Source: Chalciporus piperatus (lineage: Eukaryota; Basidiomycota; Agaricomycetes; Boletales; Boletaceae). From it: 64,000 bases of DNA. Position 1 is the first letter of the stretch, and the number at the start of each line of letters is the position of its first letter. The notes beneath the pieces are model-generated. The model saw only the letters and a program-made list of their open reading frames with translations. It had not been told where the DNA came from and ran no database searches. Made by a program: the position numbers and the translations under genes. Positions 21,953-36,225 of this stretch are shown piece by piece. Location: NCBI GenBank assembly GCA_038093975.1, contig JBBPTG010000128.1, positions 1 to 64,000 of the forward strand, read 5' to 3'.

Positions 21953-22828
21953 TGCGACCTATAGCAGACCCATCGTTTTTTTCTGCATGCTTGGCTTCAA
22001 TGGTCTAATGGACGGTTTGCTACTTATCGTGATTTGTAGGGGTATAGACGGACTTGGACAATCTACATGCTTTCTTCACTCGGGGTTCTGCTGTTGTACA
22101 TCGTGTATATCCTATTTGCAGTTACTATTCTCCCATTTCAATGGTCTCGTCCAATTAAGTTATGTTACTTGCTCGTGGCATGACTGTAATATCGTGACCG
22201 CACAAGCGTGCGTACGTGGCTACACGTGAAGCTGATGCGAGAGTACGAAAAACGGGAACATCGTGAACGATTCATCCATCAAGGAATGGCCTTGCCAATC
22301 TTAAAATGCTGTTGAATAGAGGTTTGGAAGGAACTTGGTAGTCTCCAGACTTACCACAGAAGAGGTGTCAAAGCCTTCTGTGCTAAGAACAAAATTGGGC
22401 CAGATCTCGCCCAGACAAGTGTGTATCATCACGTCTATCATTGAATTCTTTCTGTTGCTGAAAGAACATCACATGGTAATGACCAATTGAGATATCTACG
22501 TGCACATGCAGAGAACAGGATGAGAGAAACGAGCAGTCAGGATTTGAGAGCAAAGGAGTGATGTAGGAGATGCAGAATGAATAAGTTAAGCAATGGAACT
22601 TGTTGATAACCAAAAGTGCCGACAACAAAGCCTCTTTATGACCTAGATGCATCAAAAGAAAGAAAAAGAAAGGATGTGATATGCCACACATAAGTTATGT
22701 GACATGCCCTCATAATGGCTCAAGGGTATGTATTCATTCCTCCCTTCGCCTTTTAACTCGCCCCCGACTCTCTCTAAGGATGAAAATCTGGTCAATTTAC
22801 AGTGACCCGCGAGCAAACACAGAAAAAC
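21953..22828. other. Convergent spacer between the GPI-protein gene and UTP20
   Basis: About 880 bp without a recognisable gene. A 102-codon minus-strand frame (22383-22691) is rich in Leu, Ser and His and shows no domain. The stretch should contain both 3' untranslated regions. Confidence 0.45.
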
Positions 22829-25800
22829 TCACGCGAACATTCGATTCTTCCTCTTTCGACTCTCCTTCTTCATAGCATTCCTCGCCAACTTGCGTTTAGC
22901 AGCAGCCTCAGGGTCCGTTGTCGCCTGTCAGAGAGTGAGAGATAATGAGCAAAAACAAAAACGTGCACAATTCCAAAGCTCACCTTGGTCACGCGCGCGA
23001 CTCGCCGTTCTTGTTGCACGCTCAGCGCGCCTTGTCTGATCCGGTTATATGCGTTGGCAAAGTTCGTGGTTCCAACCTTGGCTTGGACCAAGTCCTGCAA
23101 CTCGATCGCGGTCGTCTTGAGCTCGTCTAGGGTTCATGTCAACTTGCAGCCCTTGGGGAGAGATAATATTCGTAGGTATGAAACGCACCCATGCCTGAAT
23201 CCCGGATCGTGTCTTCTTCCGTGATGCGGTATACGGGGGTTAGAATGTGTGGAAGGAATCGTTCAAGTGGCGTCGCGTCCATGTACGACGTCATGGCAGC
23301 AAAGAAACGCAAGACCGACAAAGGTGAGAGTGCCCAGTTTGCCTGATTCTGCGAATGAAAAAAACGAGGGAGGTTATCGAAAACACTCTATATGAGAGTA
23401 AGGAGAAAAGGCTTACCGTGGCAGCCGCTTTATTTCGTCGCGCGATTTGGGCTGATCGAGCTTGATACGAGAGCTTGGAGAACAGCCAAGGAAGAGCGTC
23501 CGACTTTGCATCCTTGTGTTCTCCCGAGAGATCTTCATCTTCGTCCGCGCTCCCATCTTCGTCATCCTCGCTGCCCTCTCGAGCGTCAGTGTCTCGAACG
23601 CTGTCTTGCTCGACTCCACCTTTCCCGACCACGCTCGCTTCCGAGACACGCGAACAGAACCATTTGCCGACGAAGAACAGGTTCTTGACGACTTGCAGGG
23701 CTACGGAGTCTTCTAGGTTGGGACTCTTGAGCAACGAACAAAGCTTGTCCGCGACGTCCCTCATAGAAGCGCGCGTGAATAGATCTGTCGCCTGCACCGT
23801 CGGCGTGTCGTCCAAGGGCTGCGTCGCGAAAAGAACTCCGAGCAATCGACACGCTGCACTGCGGACCCAAGTATGCGGAAAGACGAGAAGCCCGACAACG
23901 AGGTCCCACCGGAGTTTGGAATAATCCCTGGTGAGCTCCGGGAAGACATGTAACACTTTGGAAAATCCTTGAAGACATTGATAGGTAACCTGCCAGTCGG
24001 CTTCGAGATCCATGTCCACGTCCATCTCTTCGTCTCCATGTTCGTTAGACGGCAGTAGGGCACAGCTGCTCTCTGCAATTGTACCGAGGTCCTCGAGAAT
24101 CGTGTCGAGGTAGGGAGATGCCTCCCGTTGGAGTGCGTCGACGAGCAGTCCGAAAACTTGTACCGCCACGCTCCTCAACTTCACTTTCTCTGTCTGCACG
24201 GCCCATGCATGTAGATGATCTATCATCTTCTGCTGTTGCTCCCCCTGGAGCCGTTTGACGAGCGCTTGGATGACCCCCGCTGCAGCCACTCTGCAGACCT
24301 TCTCGTCGTCGTTTGCTATACAAAGCACGAGCGACACGAACAGCATCTCTGAGTGTTTGGCCATCAACACAGAGTCAAACTTTGTCACAAGTGCTTGAAG
24401 GAGCTCAAGGACGCTGGATCGTCCTGAAGCATGCTGGTACGACAGATTGCGGGCGAAGAACGCGAGAGTCGTGTGGAGGCGACCTGCACCCTGTGGGTAG
24501 TCCAGCAAGAACTGAAGTAACAGTGACCGCGCGGCCTCCCGAGTGTGCGAGGATTGGGAAGTAACCAGGATGGAGGAAATGGTGGTCATGATATCATATA
24601 ACTCGGGAACGACCAACCGACGGGCGACGATGGCCCGAAGCAAAGCAAACACGCTTGCTTGCCGACTAGGTTCTTCGAGATCAGGCGTGAGAAGCTCCAG
24701 GAGGTACAGGAGGTCATCCTCCCTCACGTTGGAGGTTGGACACTCTCGTAGGATCGTCGCGAGCGCTTTGAACGCGGTTTGAGCGACCTCCGACTCGGCA
24801 CTTCCAACGGAACGGATGATTGCGAGAATCTGGCGGGACATGAGTGGTGCCGAGGATGAGACGGCCTTCAAGGGACACTGAAGAACACAAGGAGCCGCCT
24901 TCAGAGCTGCGAGAATGACAGCTTCAGATTCGGCATACAGCGTGTTCCCAATCAGGTTCACGAACGGCTCCAATCGAGCCAGCAACTGCGAATCGTGCAA
25001 GTCGAACCGAGAACGGCGATAGGCAGTAGTAAAAAGATCGAGGCCGAACACAACGAAGCTGTGTACAATCCTCAGTTCGCAGCGCATCCATGTATGACTT
25101 GGAGCGACCTACCGGTACGAGTTATGTGTGTAGTGATCTGTCTCGACCACAATCTTACGCTTGGTCTGCAGAATCGCGTCGTGTCTCTTGCCTTTCCCTT
25201 TCTGCGCCGGCTTTCGCTCCGCTTCTTGCAGAAACTTGGCGTTCTGGCTTATCAGCGTATGGCACAACACCAACAGCTCCGGAGGATCGAGACGCGCATT
25301 CGAGTTAAGACCACCAGCGACTCGTCGAAGCACTTCATCTACCTGCAGCATTGGCTTGGCCGAATTGGTGACTTGCATTACGGATCGCAGTGGAAGGAGG
25401 AGGGCGCTGATTCGGTTTGGAGAGACGTATCGCGCGGAAAGCGCAAAACAGTCCAGGCCTCTCGAACCGCTTGCCTTGACTTCGCGCATCTTCGACCTGA
25501 AATCCTCGTGCTGGACGTCCTTGCCCGAGTCTCCAAACACGACTTCCGATGCAACGTGAGCGATATCGTCGATGCACCCATCGAGATCTGTGAATGCGTC
25601 TTCTTTTCGATCAGGGGAAGTGACGTAGGTCAAGAGTGCATGAGTAACGTAGGCCAGAACGTGAAGCTGCGGACCGCGTAGGAGCGCCGCTCGAAGCTCC
25701 CGGAGGGTCAGAGGGAGATACGAAGGGCCCAAAGCGACCGCAATCCGACACATCGTGTCTCGAACGAGGTCACGGGTCTCTTGAGATCGGCTACGCAGTG

Positions 25801-28800
25801 CTTGACTGAGCACCGTCACCAATTTCCCGACCTGAGCTTCCTTCGCGCTGGGTGGGAGATGCAACGCGACCTTGACAATTCCAAGCGAAATAGGGATACG
25901 AAGACTGTCCTCGTTCTCGTCCCGGTTCTCCAAGTAGCCAAGTAACGAGGGGAGAAGCCGCATGTTGACCGCGTCAGACACCTTCTTCACGTCCGTCGAA
26001 GAAGTGACAGGCTGTGGCTGGGTCTCTGCTAAAATTTCTTCGCCTTCCAACGTCTCGCCATCGACAACGACGGCATCCCTTTCCTGTATCGCCTCCTCCA
26101 TGGAGAAATGAAAATTCTCGAGCAAAGCGACCAGAGTGCGAACATGCACGCGTACAGTCTCGTCCTTGTCCTTGGAACTGCGAACATACTTCTGAACCAA
26201 ACCATAATACGCCGACCACTGCAGTTGCTTCGCTATCCGACCGAGCGTATTGATGGCTTCAGCGACGAGCAAATGATCGAGCGACGCCGTGGACACGATA
26301 TAATGCTCCACCAGCGGCACGAAGATCTCCACCAGAGTTTTACTTCGGAGAAATCCTTCCTCGCATTGTTCCCCGAGACGGCGGAGAGCCCTCGTTCGTC
26401 GGTGAGTCTGGATGTGGTGGATGTTGGTGAAGAAACTCGCTTCTTCGTCACCCCCCGCAAGCAAGGGTCGCATCTCCTGAAGCGTGTCGATGCGCTCGCA
26501 TTTGAGGACACCGTGCGCGATGACCCCAAGAGCTTCAGCGCGGACAAGCTCGCTCTTCGATCGCAGCGTGGATTTGAGTGCAGGAAGGACGGTGCGCATG
26601 AGAAGTGGTTCAGCTTCCGCTGCATACGGTGAATCGGAAGCAATGATGCCAATGAAGCGTCGGAGGGTAAACGCGGCACTGTTACGAACGGCGAGTTCTT
26701 CGGGGTCTTGGATGAAATGCAGGGCATTGTATAATACCGGCAACCATTCGCGACATGACAAGGTCGCGTATCGCTCGTCGTTCAACGTAGTGAACGCTGT
26801 GAGTCGACGATCAAAATCTGGCTCGTTCACCCGTCTCGTGGAGCATGCATTGAGCGACTCCAAGACCGACGCGAGACCTTGAAGACTCGGGTTGACCACC
26901 GCCAACTGGTTGAATGTCGAAGTGAGAGCAGTCCGAGCACCGTTCGAACGGAAGGTGAGGAACAAGTGTGAAAGAAGCTCGTAGACTTTTCCAAAGGTCG
27001 GGGACGCGAAATCCGACAAGGCAGGTATGAGCGCGAACATGTTGTTCATGATCGTCAACAGATTGACCTTGGTCTTTTCAGGGACGACTTTCCCTGGCTT
27101 GCGAAGCAACGGCGACAGCAACCCAACGAGCACAGATGCCTGATCAGGGTCTGAGATGTGGTGGGAGACTTGGGAGAGCACGCTTATCTGGCGCTGCGCG
27201 ATCGGAGTAGACAGGTTTTGATCGCCCTTGGTCCGCTCGACGAGGGTCGTGAGGTTCCCAAGCAGGATTGATAAATGAGGCTTCACAACTGCTTCGGCGA
27301 CCATATCATCCTCAGCTGAAAACGCCAGTAGACAGTCGACGATATCGAAGATGTGCGTCAAAACAGCCGGCTTGACATTCGTCGCAACCAAGCAATCCAG
27401 GACCTTGGGTAGGACGCGCGCATCGTAATCCACCAGATAACGAAGATACTCCTGTCGAGATGCCCACAAGTAGAACACGTCGAGCAACGCCGAAGGCGAT
27501 TGTGTGTTCTCTTGGTCGAGGAGTGCGAGACGCGGCGCGATGACGTCGTCAAAGGACGCTCGTAGGTATGGCGAATAATCGAACGAAACAGGATTGCGGA
27601 AGAAGTCGGCGAGTCGACGGAGGCCAAGTTGTCGAATGGACCGGGCTGACTTGGTCGTCAAGCCCTCGTCCGAGTCTGCGTCCGCGTCCGCATCATTGTC
27701 CTCCTGGTCTTCCTGGTCCTGGTCCTGGTCCTGGTTCTCACCCTGCTCCTCGCTGACCGCCACTGCCTCCGCTTGTCTCACAACTCCCAATCTGGCCTGA
27801 GCGGACGCAACGAGGCTAAGAGTAGTCCCAAGAAGACCAGGCCAATGCGACACAATCCTCGGCCCGATATGCTTCAGCGCCTCGCCCAACAAATTCAAGA
27901 ACCCGACTTGCTGCCTCAACGAAACACCATGCGGCACCTCGACCAACACAAACTCGTCATCTCTCCACGCACGACTGCTCGACCGCATCGGCATCAACAT
28001 CAGGTCGACAAGCAACCCCAACTCGTCCTCCGAGCACACGGCGAGTACACCGAGTACCGCAGCTCGTCTGTCCCCCCCTTTCGAGCGACCTTTTCTCTCG
28101 AGCATGATTCCAAAGAGGAGTCGGGTCATGGTGTCGACGAACGTGGGACGATCGGAGGGGTCCAGAGAGGCGAGGTCGAGGTGTGCAAGTGCGTCTCTCC
28201 ATAAGGTATCGTCAAGGAAACGCCGGAGTGTCTCCTCGTGCCTCATTAGGCTTGGCAGTTTGTATGTAAAGACGCAATTGAGCGCTACTGTTTGCAAGGG
28301 GCGGTCGGGGTGGGATAAGAGGGTGCGGTACAAGTTGAGAAGGATATCGGTAGAGTGGAGGGCCTTCGGGTTGGTGAATTCGCTGAACAGCGTTAGCCAT
28401 GCCGTCATTTTGTACCGGGACAGACTCGACACCACATCATCGTCGCCTGCCATCGACAAGAAGAAGGGGACAAGTTCACGGTTGTGCTTCTCCGCGAGAG
28501 CAGGACATTGTCCAAGGGTCGCGAGTAGTTGGGTTTCGAACGACGCGGGATCAAATCGATCCGAGGGCTTTTGGTCCTGCGAAGGAAAACATCAATATAT
28601 GCTCGATATGATTGCGCGTAGAGTGAATATCGTCAACTTACGAGGATAATAGCCCTTCGATCATGTTCCTTGTCGAGCCAGCTGGCAATCACTGTCCTAA
28701 GCTTGTGCGCAGCACCATCCCTCCAGGTTCGTTCCTCCTCCCAGGGATCGTCGTTTGCATCCGCTCCGCCGCTTTCGTTAAACCACTCGGGATACCCATG

Positions 28801-31332
28801 ACCCTTCTCCTTGTCCGCTCTTGCAACCATCTGCAACTCATCAAAGAGGCACATCCAAACAGAATCCCCGAACCGCTTCGCCAAAGAAGAGAGTGCCTCG
28901 GCCGCAGGAGACCATAGGGGTCGCAGATTCACCTTGAGCTGGGCTACATAGTAGCGTCAGCGTTACCACAAAAGTTCCGACGAAAGACGCAAAGACTCAC
29001 ATATAAACCACCGGATACAAAGGTCAGTCGCCAGCGGTTCATCGTCTTTGACCACCTGTCCTATGCGACCGATTCTCAACACCCTTTCGCGCACCCCCTG
29101 GATATCCAGAGAAACCTCTTCGCCTTGCAAACATCGTTTCAAAACGTCTTGCTCACCGGGAGATGATTTGACCAATTTCGAAGAGCATATTCGGAGCGCA
29201 CTCAGACGCAGGGATCGTGAATGCGAGATAATGCACGGTCGCAGATGTGGGTATAACTCCGAGAACGACAAAGCCTCCGCGGTCGGCGAACTGGAACTTC
29301 ATCAACGATACACGCCTCGAGAACACAAAATGAATCGTACTCCTTACCTTGATTGAAATAGGGCGGCAAGACCATCCAGTGCGCAGTGAGACCACGACCA
29401 ACGCTGCACGACCTTCCTGGTCCAGTCCGCCAAATCAACCTGTTGTCTCCACGATGAGTTCTTTGTCACCGCGAGCGCGTGGAAACAAATCCATTGGACC
29501 CATGCCGCATTTGCGTGCGATGCACGCCACGAATCCTGGGGATTCGGCGTTTCGAGAACACGCTGTATTATCCCAACCAGTAAAACCGGCATCTTCTCCA
29601 CATACGGCGACAGCGACAGCAAATTGCGCAGATCGTCCACGCCATCCGAGCCGAGCTCCCAGCGAGATAATCGTTCAGAAACCCAAGCATCGACGGTACG
29701 TCTCCACACGATATCCACATCCCCGAGTTTGTCGGAGAGCCTGAGGCTGGCGAGCAAGCGTAAGGTCTTGCTGGGTTCCGCCGCGAGAAAATCTCCCGTG
29801 CACTTGAACAAGGAAGGCAAAGCGACAAGTTTCCATCCACCCCATGAAAGCTCTGCGAGAGCGCCAAGAAGCGAAATCCCGAATTCCGGAGCCTTAATCG
29901 CCTCCATAATGAATGTTCGCCCTGAGCTAGTCGCTACAGACATATCACCAGCAGTTAGGACAGCGGTGGAAAATCTCAGAAGTGCAGGCTCGATTGCTGT
30001 GTGAATCGGTATGCTTGGAAGGGCCGAAGCCAGTTGCGATAATTGCGAGGCTTGAAACATAAATTTGGTGCTAAGAAAGTAGGAAGGAAGGACATACGGG
30101 AGAGTCGAGATCCTTTCCGCACGCTGCAGATGATACTGGTTAATTGTAATGTACGCCGGAGGCGTTCCAGCTCTGCATCATTTGTTGGAGGCTGACTGGC
30201 CGCTGTCGAAAATCGAGTGATGACTATGTCCGCGATGCTGGTAAATTGTTCTGCGCCGTTGCAGTGGTGGATGATTGAAGTAAGCGTGCGTCGTAGCAGA
30301 GTGTGTAGCAAATCGGGATTCTCCGAGCTAAGATAACAATCAACCACCGGTGCTATAATCGAAGGTGACGTGGTATGGAGAGTCGACGAGACCGACTGGG
30401 TGAAGTGTGATCAGCACAAAGAGACACGAAAACCTGAACACACAAACTTTGCATGCAAAGGTCAGTATCCATGCACTGGCGGTTTCCACTCCATCGAGGT
30501 TGTTTGCCATAAGGAGAACTGCCTTTTCTCGTGCAGATGTCTTCAAACGCCTCAGCACAGATGCCCAAACTTCGGCGGCGGCACGTTGCACTTCCGGATT
30601 ACAGTTAGGTAAGACAGCAAGGAAGGACGACCACGTTTGCGAGAGAAGATCCAAGTGTATTGAAGGCACTAGCAGGTACCTGAAAAGCCCCGAGAGGGTT
30701 GCAAGTAACGCTGTAAGGGCAGGAGTAGCAATGGGTCGGGGAAGAAATTGGAGAAGCTTTGCCAATAAGTGGGCATACACGGGTGATAGCGTCGTACGAA
30801 GGTCGTGAGCGAGTTTCTGCAGCAGGCTGTGGTCAAGTGAGCAGGAGAAGCAAGCGCAACCGAGGGCTAACATACTCGAGAAGTACGCGCAAAGCCTCGT
30901 CGTCAGCGGCGTCTACGGCGGCGTCCCATAGGTCGACAATCTCCCTCCAATTGTGTAGGAGAAGGGGCATGGAGATGGATAGTGGTTGGACCTTGTTAGC
31001 GAATTGCATGAATGACAGAGAGAGGTTGAGCTGTCTCCATTGTTGGAGAGACACGTTGAAATGTGATTCATTGTCCTGTAATAGTGTGAGCAAGCGAGGT
31101 ACATCAGCTGCATAAGACGTACAGCGATATCATGGTCAAACTTTGTGAGATCGAGAGGAGATGGAAGGTGGACCTCTTTGAGGGACGCCGCGTATGATTT
31201 GTGCTGTATCCAACATCAGTATCGCGCAGAAATTGACAGTGACGAGGAGCAGACCTTGAATCTGTTGATACGAGGCGCGATTTCATTCGCGACTTCGTCC
31301 TGATCTGCCATTGGCCCTTGCGTAGAACCCAT
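22829..31332 (-). CDS. UTP20: UTP20, U3 snoRNP / small-subunit processome HEAT-repeat protein
   Basis: A very large gene of about 14 exons on the minus strand. It starts at an ATG at 31330-31332, or at the in-frame Met seven codons later. The first exons are 31255-31332 and 31123-31203. The largest exon, about 25113-28576, carries the DRIM-type region with helical repeats; its end and the next exon join to give the family segment DHYTHNSYR|FVVFGLDLF. Further exons run to about 23345 and then 22829-23340, ending in a basic tail (KRKLARNAMKKESRKRKNRMF). Total length is roughly 2,500 residues, as in yeast Utp20. The protein acts in the nucleolus in early 18S rRNA maturation. An acidic tract of Asp/Glu/Gln lies near 27660-27740. 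The inner exons between 28.6 and 31.1 kb were placed only roughly. Confidence 0.92.
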
Positions 31333-32169
31333 CGCACCAGGCCAAGACGGAGCCTTCCTCGCCTACGAATTTTCATAGAGCTGACTAAACACCTTCTATA
31401 AATGGTAAACCCCTATGCAACAACAACCACAAGTGTTCATCCTGCTTCAACAATTACTTTATTACTCAAGACCACATCCTGCACGCATTATCACAATGTC
31501 TGCCCACCGTGAGCTACTCAATGCAGAAACACGTACCAACAAGGTGAAAAATTGTCAAGAATCTCAAGGGTAAACAAGGCTCTCGGTGCGTCAAGTTGAT
31601 TCAGAGAGGTCGCTTTGATGTGACCACACTCTTATCATTCGAGATTTCCTAGGGAGACTGTCGCGAGAGTGTAAATAGTACAGCCTTACCGGAACGTCCT
31701 CAGATGTCGGTATTCTTGACCGGACACGCGCCGCCCAAAACACGATCCTGTGAACATTGCAATGTCAATGCATGATGTCGCGGACATTACAGCTATTGTT
31801 CCATCATCAGTACGCTGATCCATCAGGTGTCCAGAGATCCCGATCTTGAGGAGGAGGAGGAGTCAATGTTTTCGTCCAGCGTGGCATCACACCAACACTC
31901 TGGTGAAGAGATCAGCCTCGGTTAGTGTCCATGAACATCATCTGTCGTGGAGACCGGCAGGGCTCTGATGGAGCTGGTCGAATCGCTTTGTCCCGTCCAT
32001 CTCTGCGCGTTGATAGCAGAACGATATGTTTTCCCCTTCGGGAGCATAATCCCTAGTTAGTACTGCTTAGTCATCCCAATGGAACTCCTTGACTCGAGTT
32101 TGGTCGAAACGACCGCACGACGAACGAAATTTTCTACAAGTCCACATCCGCCTTTTTTCTCCAACTCAC
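31333..32169. other. Divergent upstream region of UTP20 and ESA1
   Basis: It is an 837-bp gap between two divergent starts. The left half contains a stretch resembling a decayed eS28 ribosomal protein gene (listed separately). The right half (31780-32169) holds no recognisable gene and is the ESA1 promoter and leader. Confidence 0.5.
31541..31671 (+). pseudogene. Possible decayed relic of ribosomal protein eS28
   Basis: Short pieces in different frames resemble eS28 (RPS28) in the right order: VKIVK-like codons at 31545-31559, a GSR triplet at about 31580, FMDDTTR-like bases at 31617-31631, an IIR triplet at 31633-31641 and a GPVRE-like run at 31653-31668. Several one-base gaps are needed, and stops interrupt every frame. 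The similarity was read by eye, so it may be chance. Confidence 0.2.
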
Positions 32170-34104
<1,935 letters not shown>

Positions 34105-34306
34105 CTGTACTCTTTCCCCCCCCCCCCACTCCGTCGCTTGTGTTTATGTTTTTGGGTTCTCTCTTGTAGCTTTAGAATGTTTCGAGCGTTATGCTATGAT
34201 ACCGTTGTACATGTACAAAATCGTCCTTTTTTTTCTCGTGGAATTCTAGTCTAACAAACCTTGTTGATGAAAAAGTTAACAGTAGCTCGAATGCAGTAAA
34301 GCGTGA

Positions 34307-35497
34307 CTATTCCCCCTGCCTTGCGCCCTGAAACCGCCTCCTCAAAACGATACCCTCATCCTCGGTGCTATCACTATCGAGCGTACCAAGTCCCATCCGC
34401 GGCAAGAGAGGCGAAGGAGGCACGGAAGCATCAGGCGAGAACTCGCCCACGCCAGCCAACCATAGATCCTCCTCTCCCGTAAAGCAATACATCTCCGGTG
34501 GTCGAAGGTGAGACCCTGGCGATTGCGATGCGACCAACGTCCACGAGTGTGCCGATTCCGATGGTGATTGTGATGAAGAGTCGCTTCGAGGCTGAATCTG
34601 GCCCTGGATATCGGTTTGCGTTTGTGTTTGTGTTTGTGTTTGTGTTTGGAACTGAGATTCGGAGAGGCGGCCGTGAGTCGAGTCCTCGGGAACGAGGTCC
34701 TCAGAGTCGACCACCGATCCACTCTGCATCATCTCCCGTTCATGACCCTTCAAGTTTTCCGACGGAGAAAGCGTTGCGTCGACAGAGACAGGTACAGAGA
34801 CAGATCTGGGGGAGTTCGTATCGCTTGTAGACGCTTTCACGTCGTCGACGATTCCGAGCGTTCTTGCGATCACGTATGAACTCACGTCCTGTATGAATGT
34901 GTGTGCGTTCGGCCGGGGCCGTGCATAGCGTTAGAAAACGGAAATTCACAAACGTCAGGGGGGGTCAGGGGGGGGAAAGGAATAAGATGAACATGTGTGC
35001 GCAAGTCTCCAGATCAAGAAGGTAGAATCAACCCAAGCGGTAGCGCGGTCGACGCGGTCCGCAGGGTGTGTGTTCCGGAACCTGACATTCGCCGCTCAAA
35101 CAACGCAGAAGAACGCAACCCATCAAGCAACACCCATATCATGCCATAAGACCCGAAAAAACCGAAAAACACAAAAAGTGAAAAAGAAATAAACCAAACG
35201 CGCGAGGATAATTAAATACGCGCGAAAAACACCCACACCGATGATGATGACGGACAACGGGAGGAGGAGGGATGACGGAAAGCGGGAGGGCGTGTGCGGA
35301 TGGCAGCGAAATGGAATTTGAAAGGGACGTACGAGAAGCGTGAGGAGCACGACTGGCAGAACGAGTATGACAGCCAACACTCTGAAAAACGACGCCGCTC
35401 TTCCGACCCACGAATCAGATCCGTAATTCCACAGATACTCCACGTATGTATCCCAGACAAGACGTGGGGCAGAGGCGATCGATATCGTCGAGGACAT
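34307..35497 (-). CDS. Small membrane protein with acidic Ser/Gln-rich tail, unrecognised
   Basis: Two exons, 35333-35497 and 34307-34888, join in phase 0 to 248 residues. The first exon ends inside a hydrophobic run (FFRVLAVILVLPVVLLTLL), followed after the join by DVSSYVIARTLG, so one membrane helix at about residues 37-58 is expected. The rest is hydrophilic, rich in Ser, Asp, Glu and Pro, with a QTQTQTQTQTQT tract encoded by a tttgtg repeat (34616-34650). I do not recognise the family; the layout suggests a single-pass protein with a disordered cytosolic tail. The 444-bp intron is several times longer than its neighbours. Reading through it would give an alternative end at 35123 with further hydrophobic residues. 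Confidence 0.6.
34614..34650. repeat. Microsatellite (tttgtg)n coding for a Gln-Thr tract
   Basis: About six copies of tttgtg on the plus strand. On the minus strand they are read as alternating Gln and Thr codons inside the membrane-protein gene. Length changes in steps of six bases would keep the frame. Confidence 0.85.
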
Positions 35498-36225
35498 GTC
35501 TGAATCGGCGTGAGCTTGAGATTACGGTACGAGTTACGACGTTGTGAAACAAGGATGCCCGGGCCAAGGAACTGCGCAAGAAGGCGGGGTAAAGAGCCGT
35601 AAGTTCGGATGTACGGCTGGTGATGGATGGAAAAGGGGGACGGATTTGGGCAGTGAGGCTACTTAGTGAGGCCTACTGCAGAGACGACCAAGGCACAGAC
35701 TCGAATTTGGACTAGCTGGACGAGCTCGAGACGCGACTTGCACGCGGATTAATATCTGACAGACACTGTCAGACAGTCAGGACGGAATGAACGTCGCAGT
35801 GCAAGTCAGATTACTCGCACCTGATAATAATATTAAAAATCGGTTGACGTCCGAGTCCACGTGAAAGTTGAAACTCGACAAGATTAATCAACTCGAACAA
35901 GGTTAACTTCCGGACATGACAGTTTCAAATGTCACATCCACAATTGCACCCACATCACTAGAAGCTCTATAGATGCATCTGACATTCCAACAAAAATGAT
36001 AGCAGAGAGATAGTACAGCATGGGGCTACATAATGTCTCCTAAGGACAGTTTAGTCGGGTCCATTGATGTACAGGTAACTACGAGAAGAGAGATATCCTA
36101 AGTCGAACAGCAAGCATGAGGGTGGAGGAACGAAACAAAGAAAATTGCGACACGATGGAACATATCCAAACAGCAGGCAGCCCATGCTGCCGATAGCGTT
36201 GACGGTAACGAGAAAAACAACGAAG
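35498..36225. other. Spacer between the membrane-protein gene and the CSL gene end
   Basis: This 728-bp segment lies upstream of the membrane-protein gene and downstream of the CSL gene, both on the minus strand. It contains a short imperfect repeat around ctgacagacactgtcagacagtcag (about 35756-35781), with self-complementary parts. No gene is seen. Confidence 0.45.

Noticed and set aside
25109..31332. Several separate minus-strand genes between 22.8 and 31.3 kb
   Set aside because: All exons are in the same order and orientation, show continuous helical-repeat character and together match the length and start/end features of UTP20, so one gene is the simpler reading.
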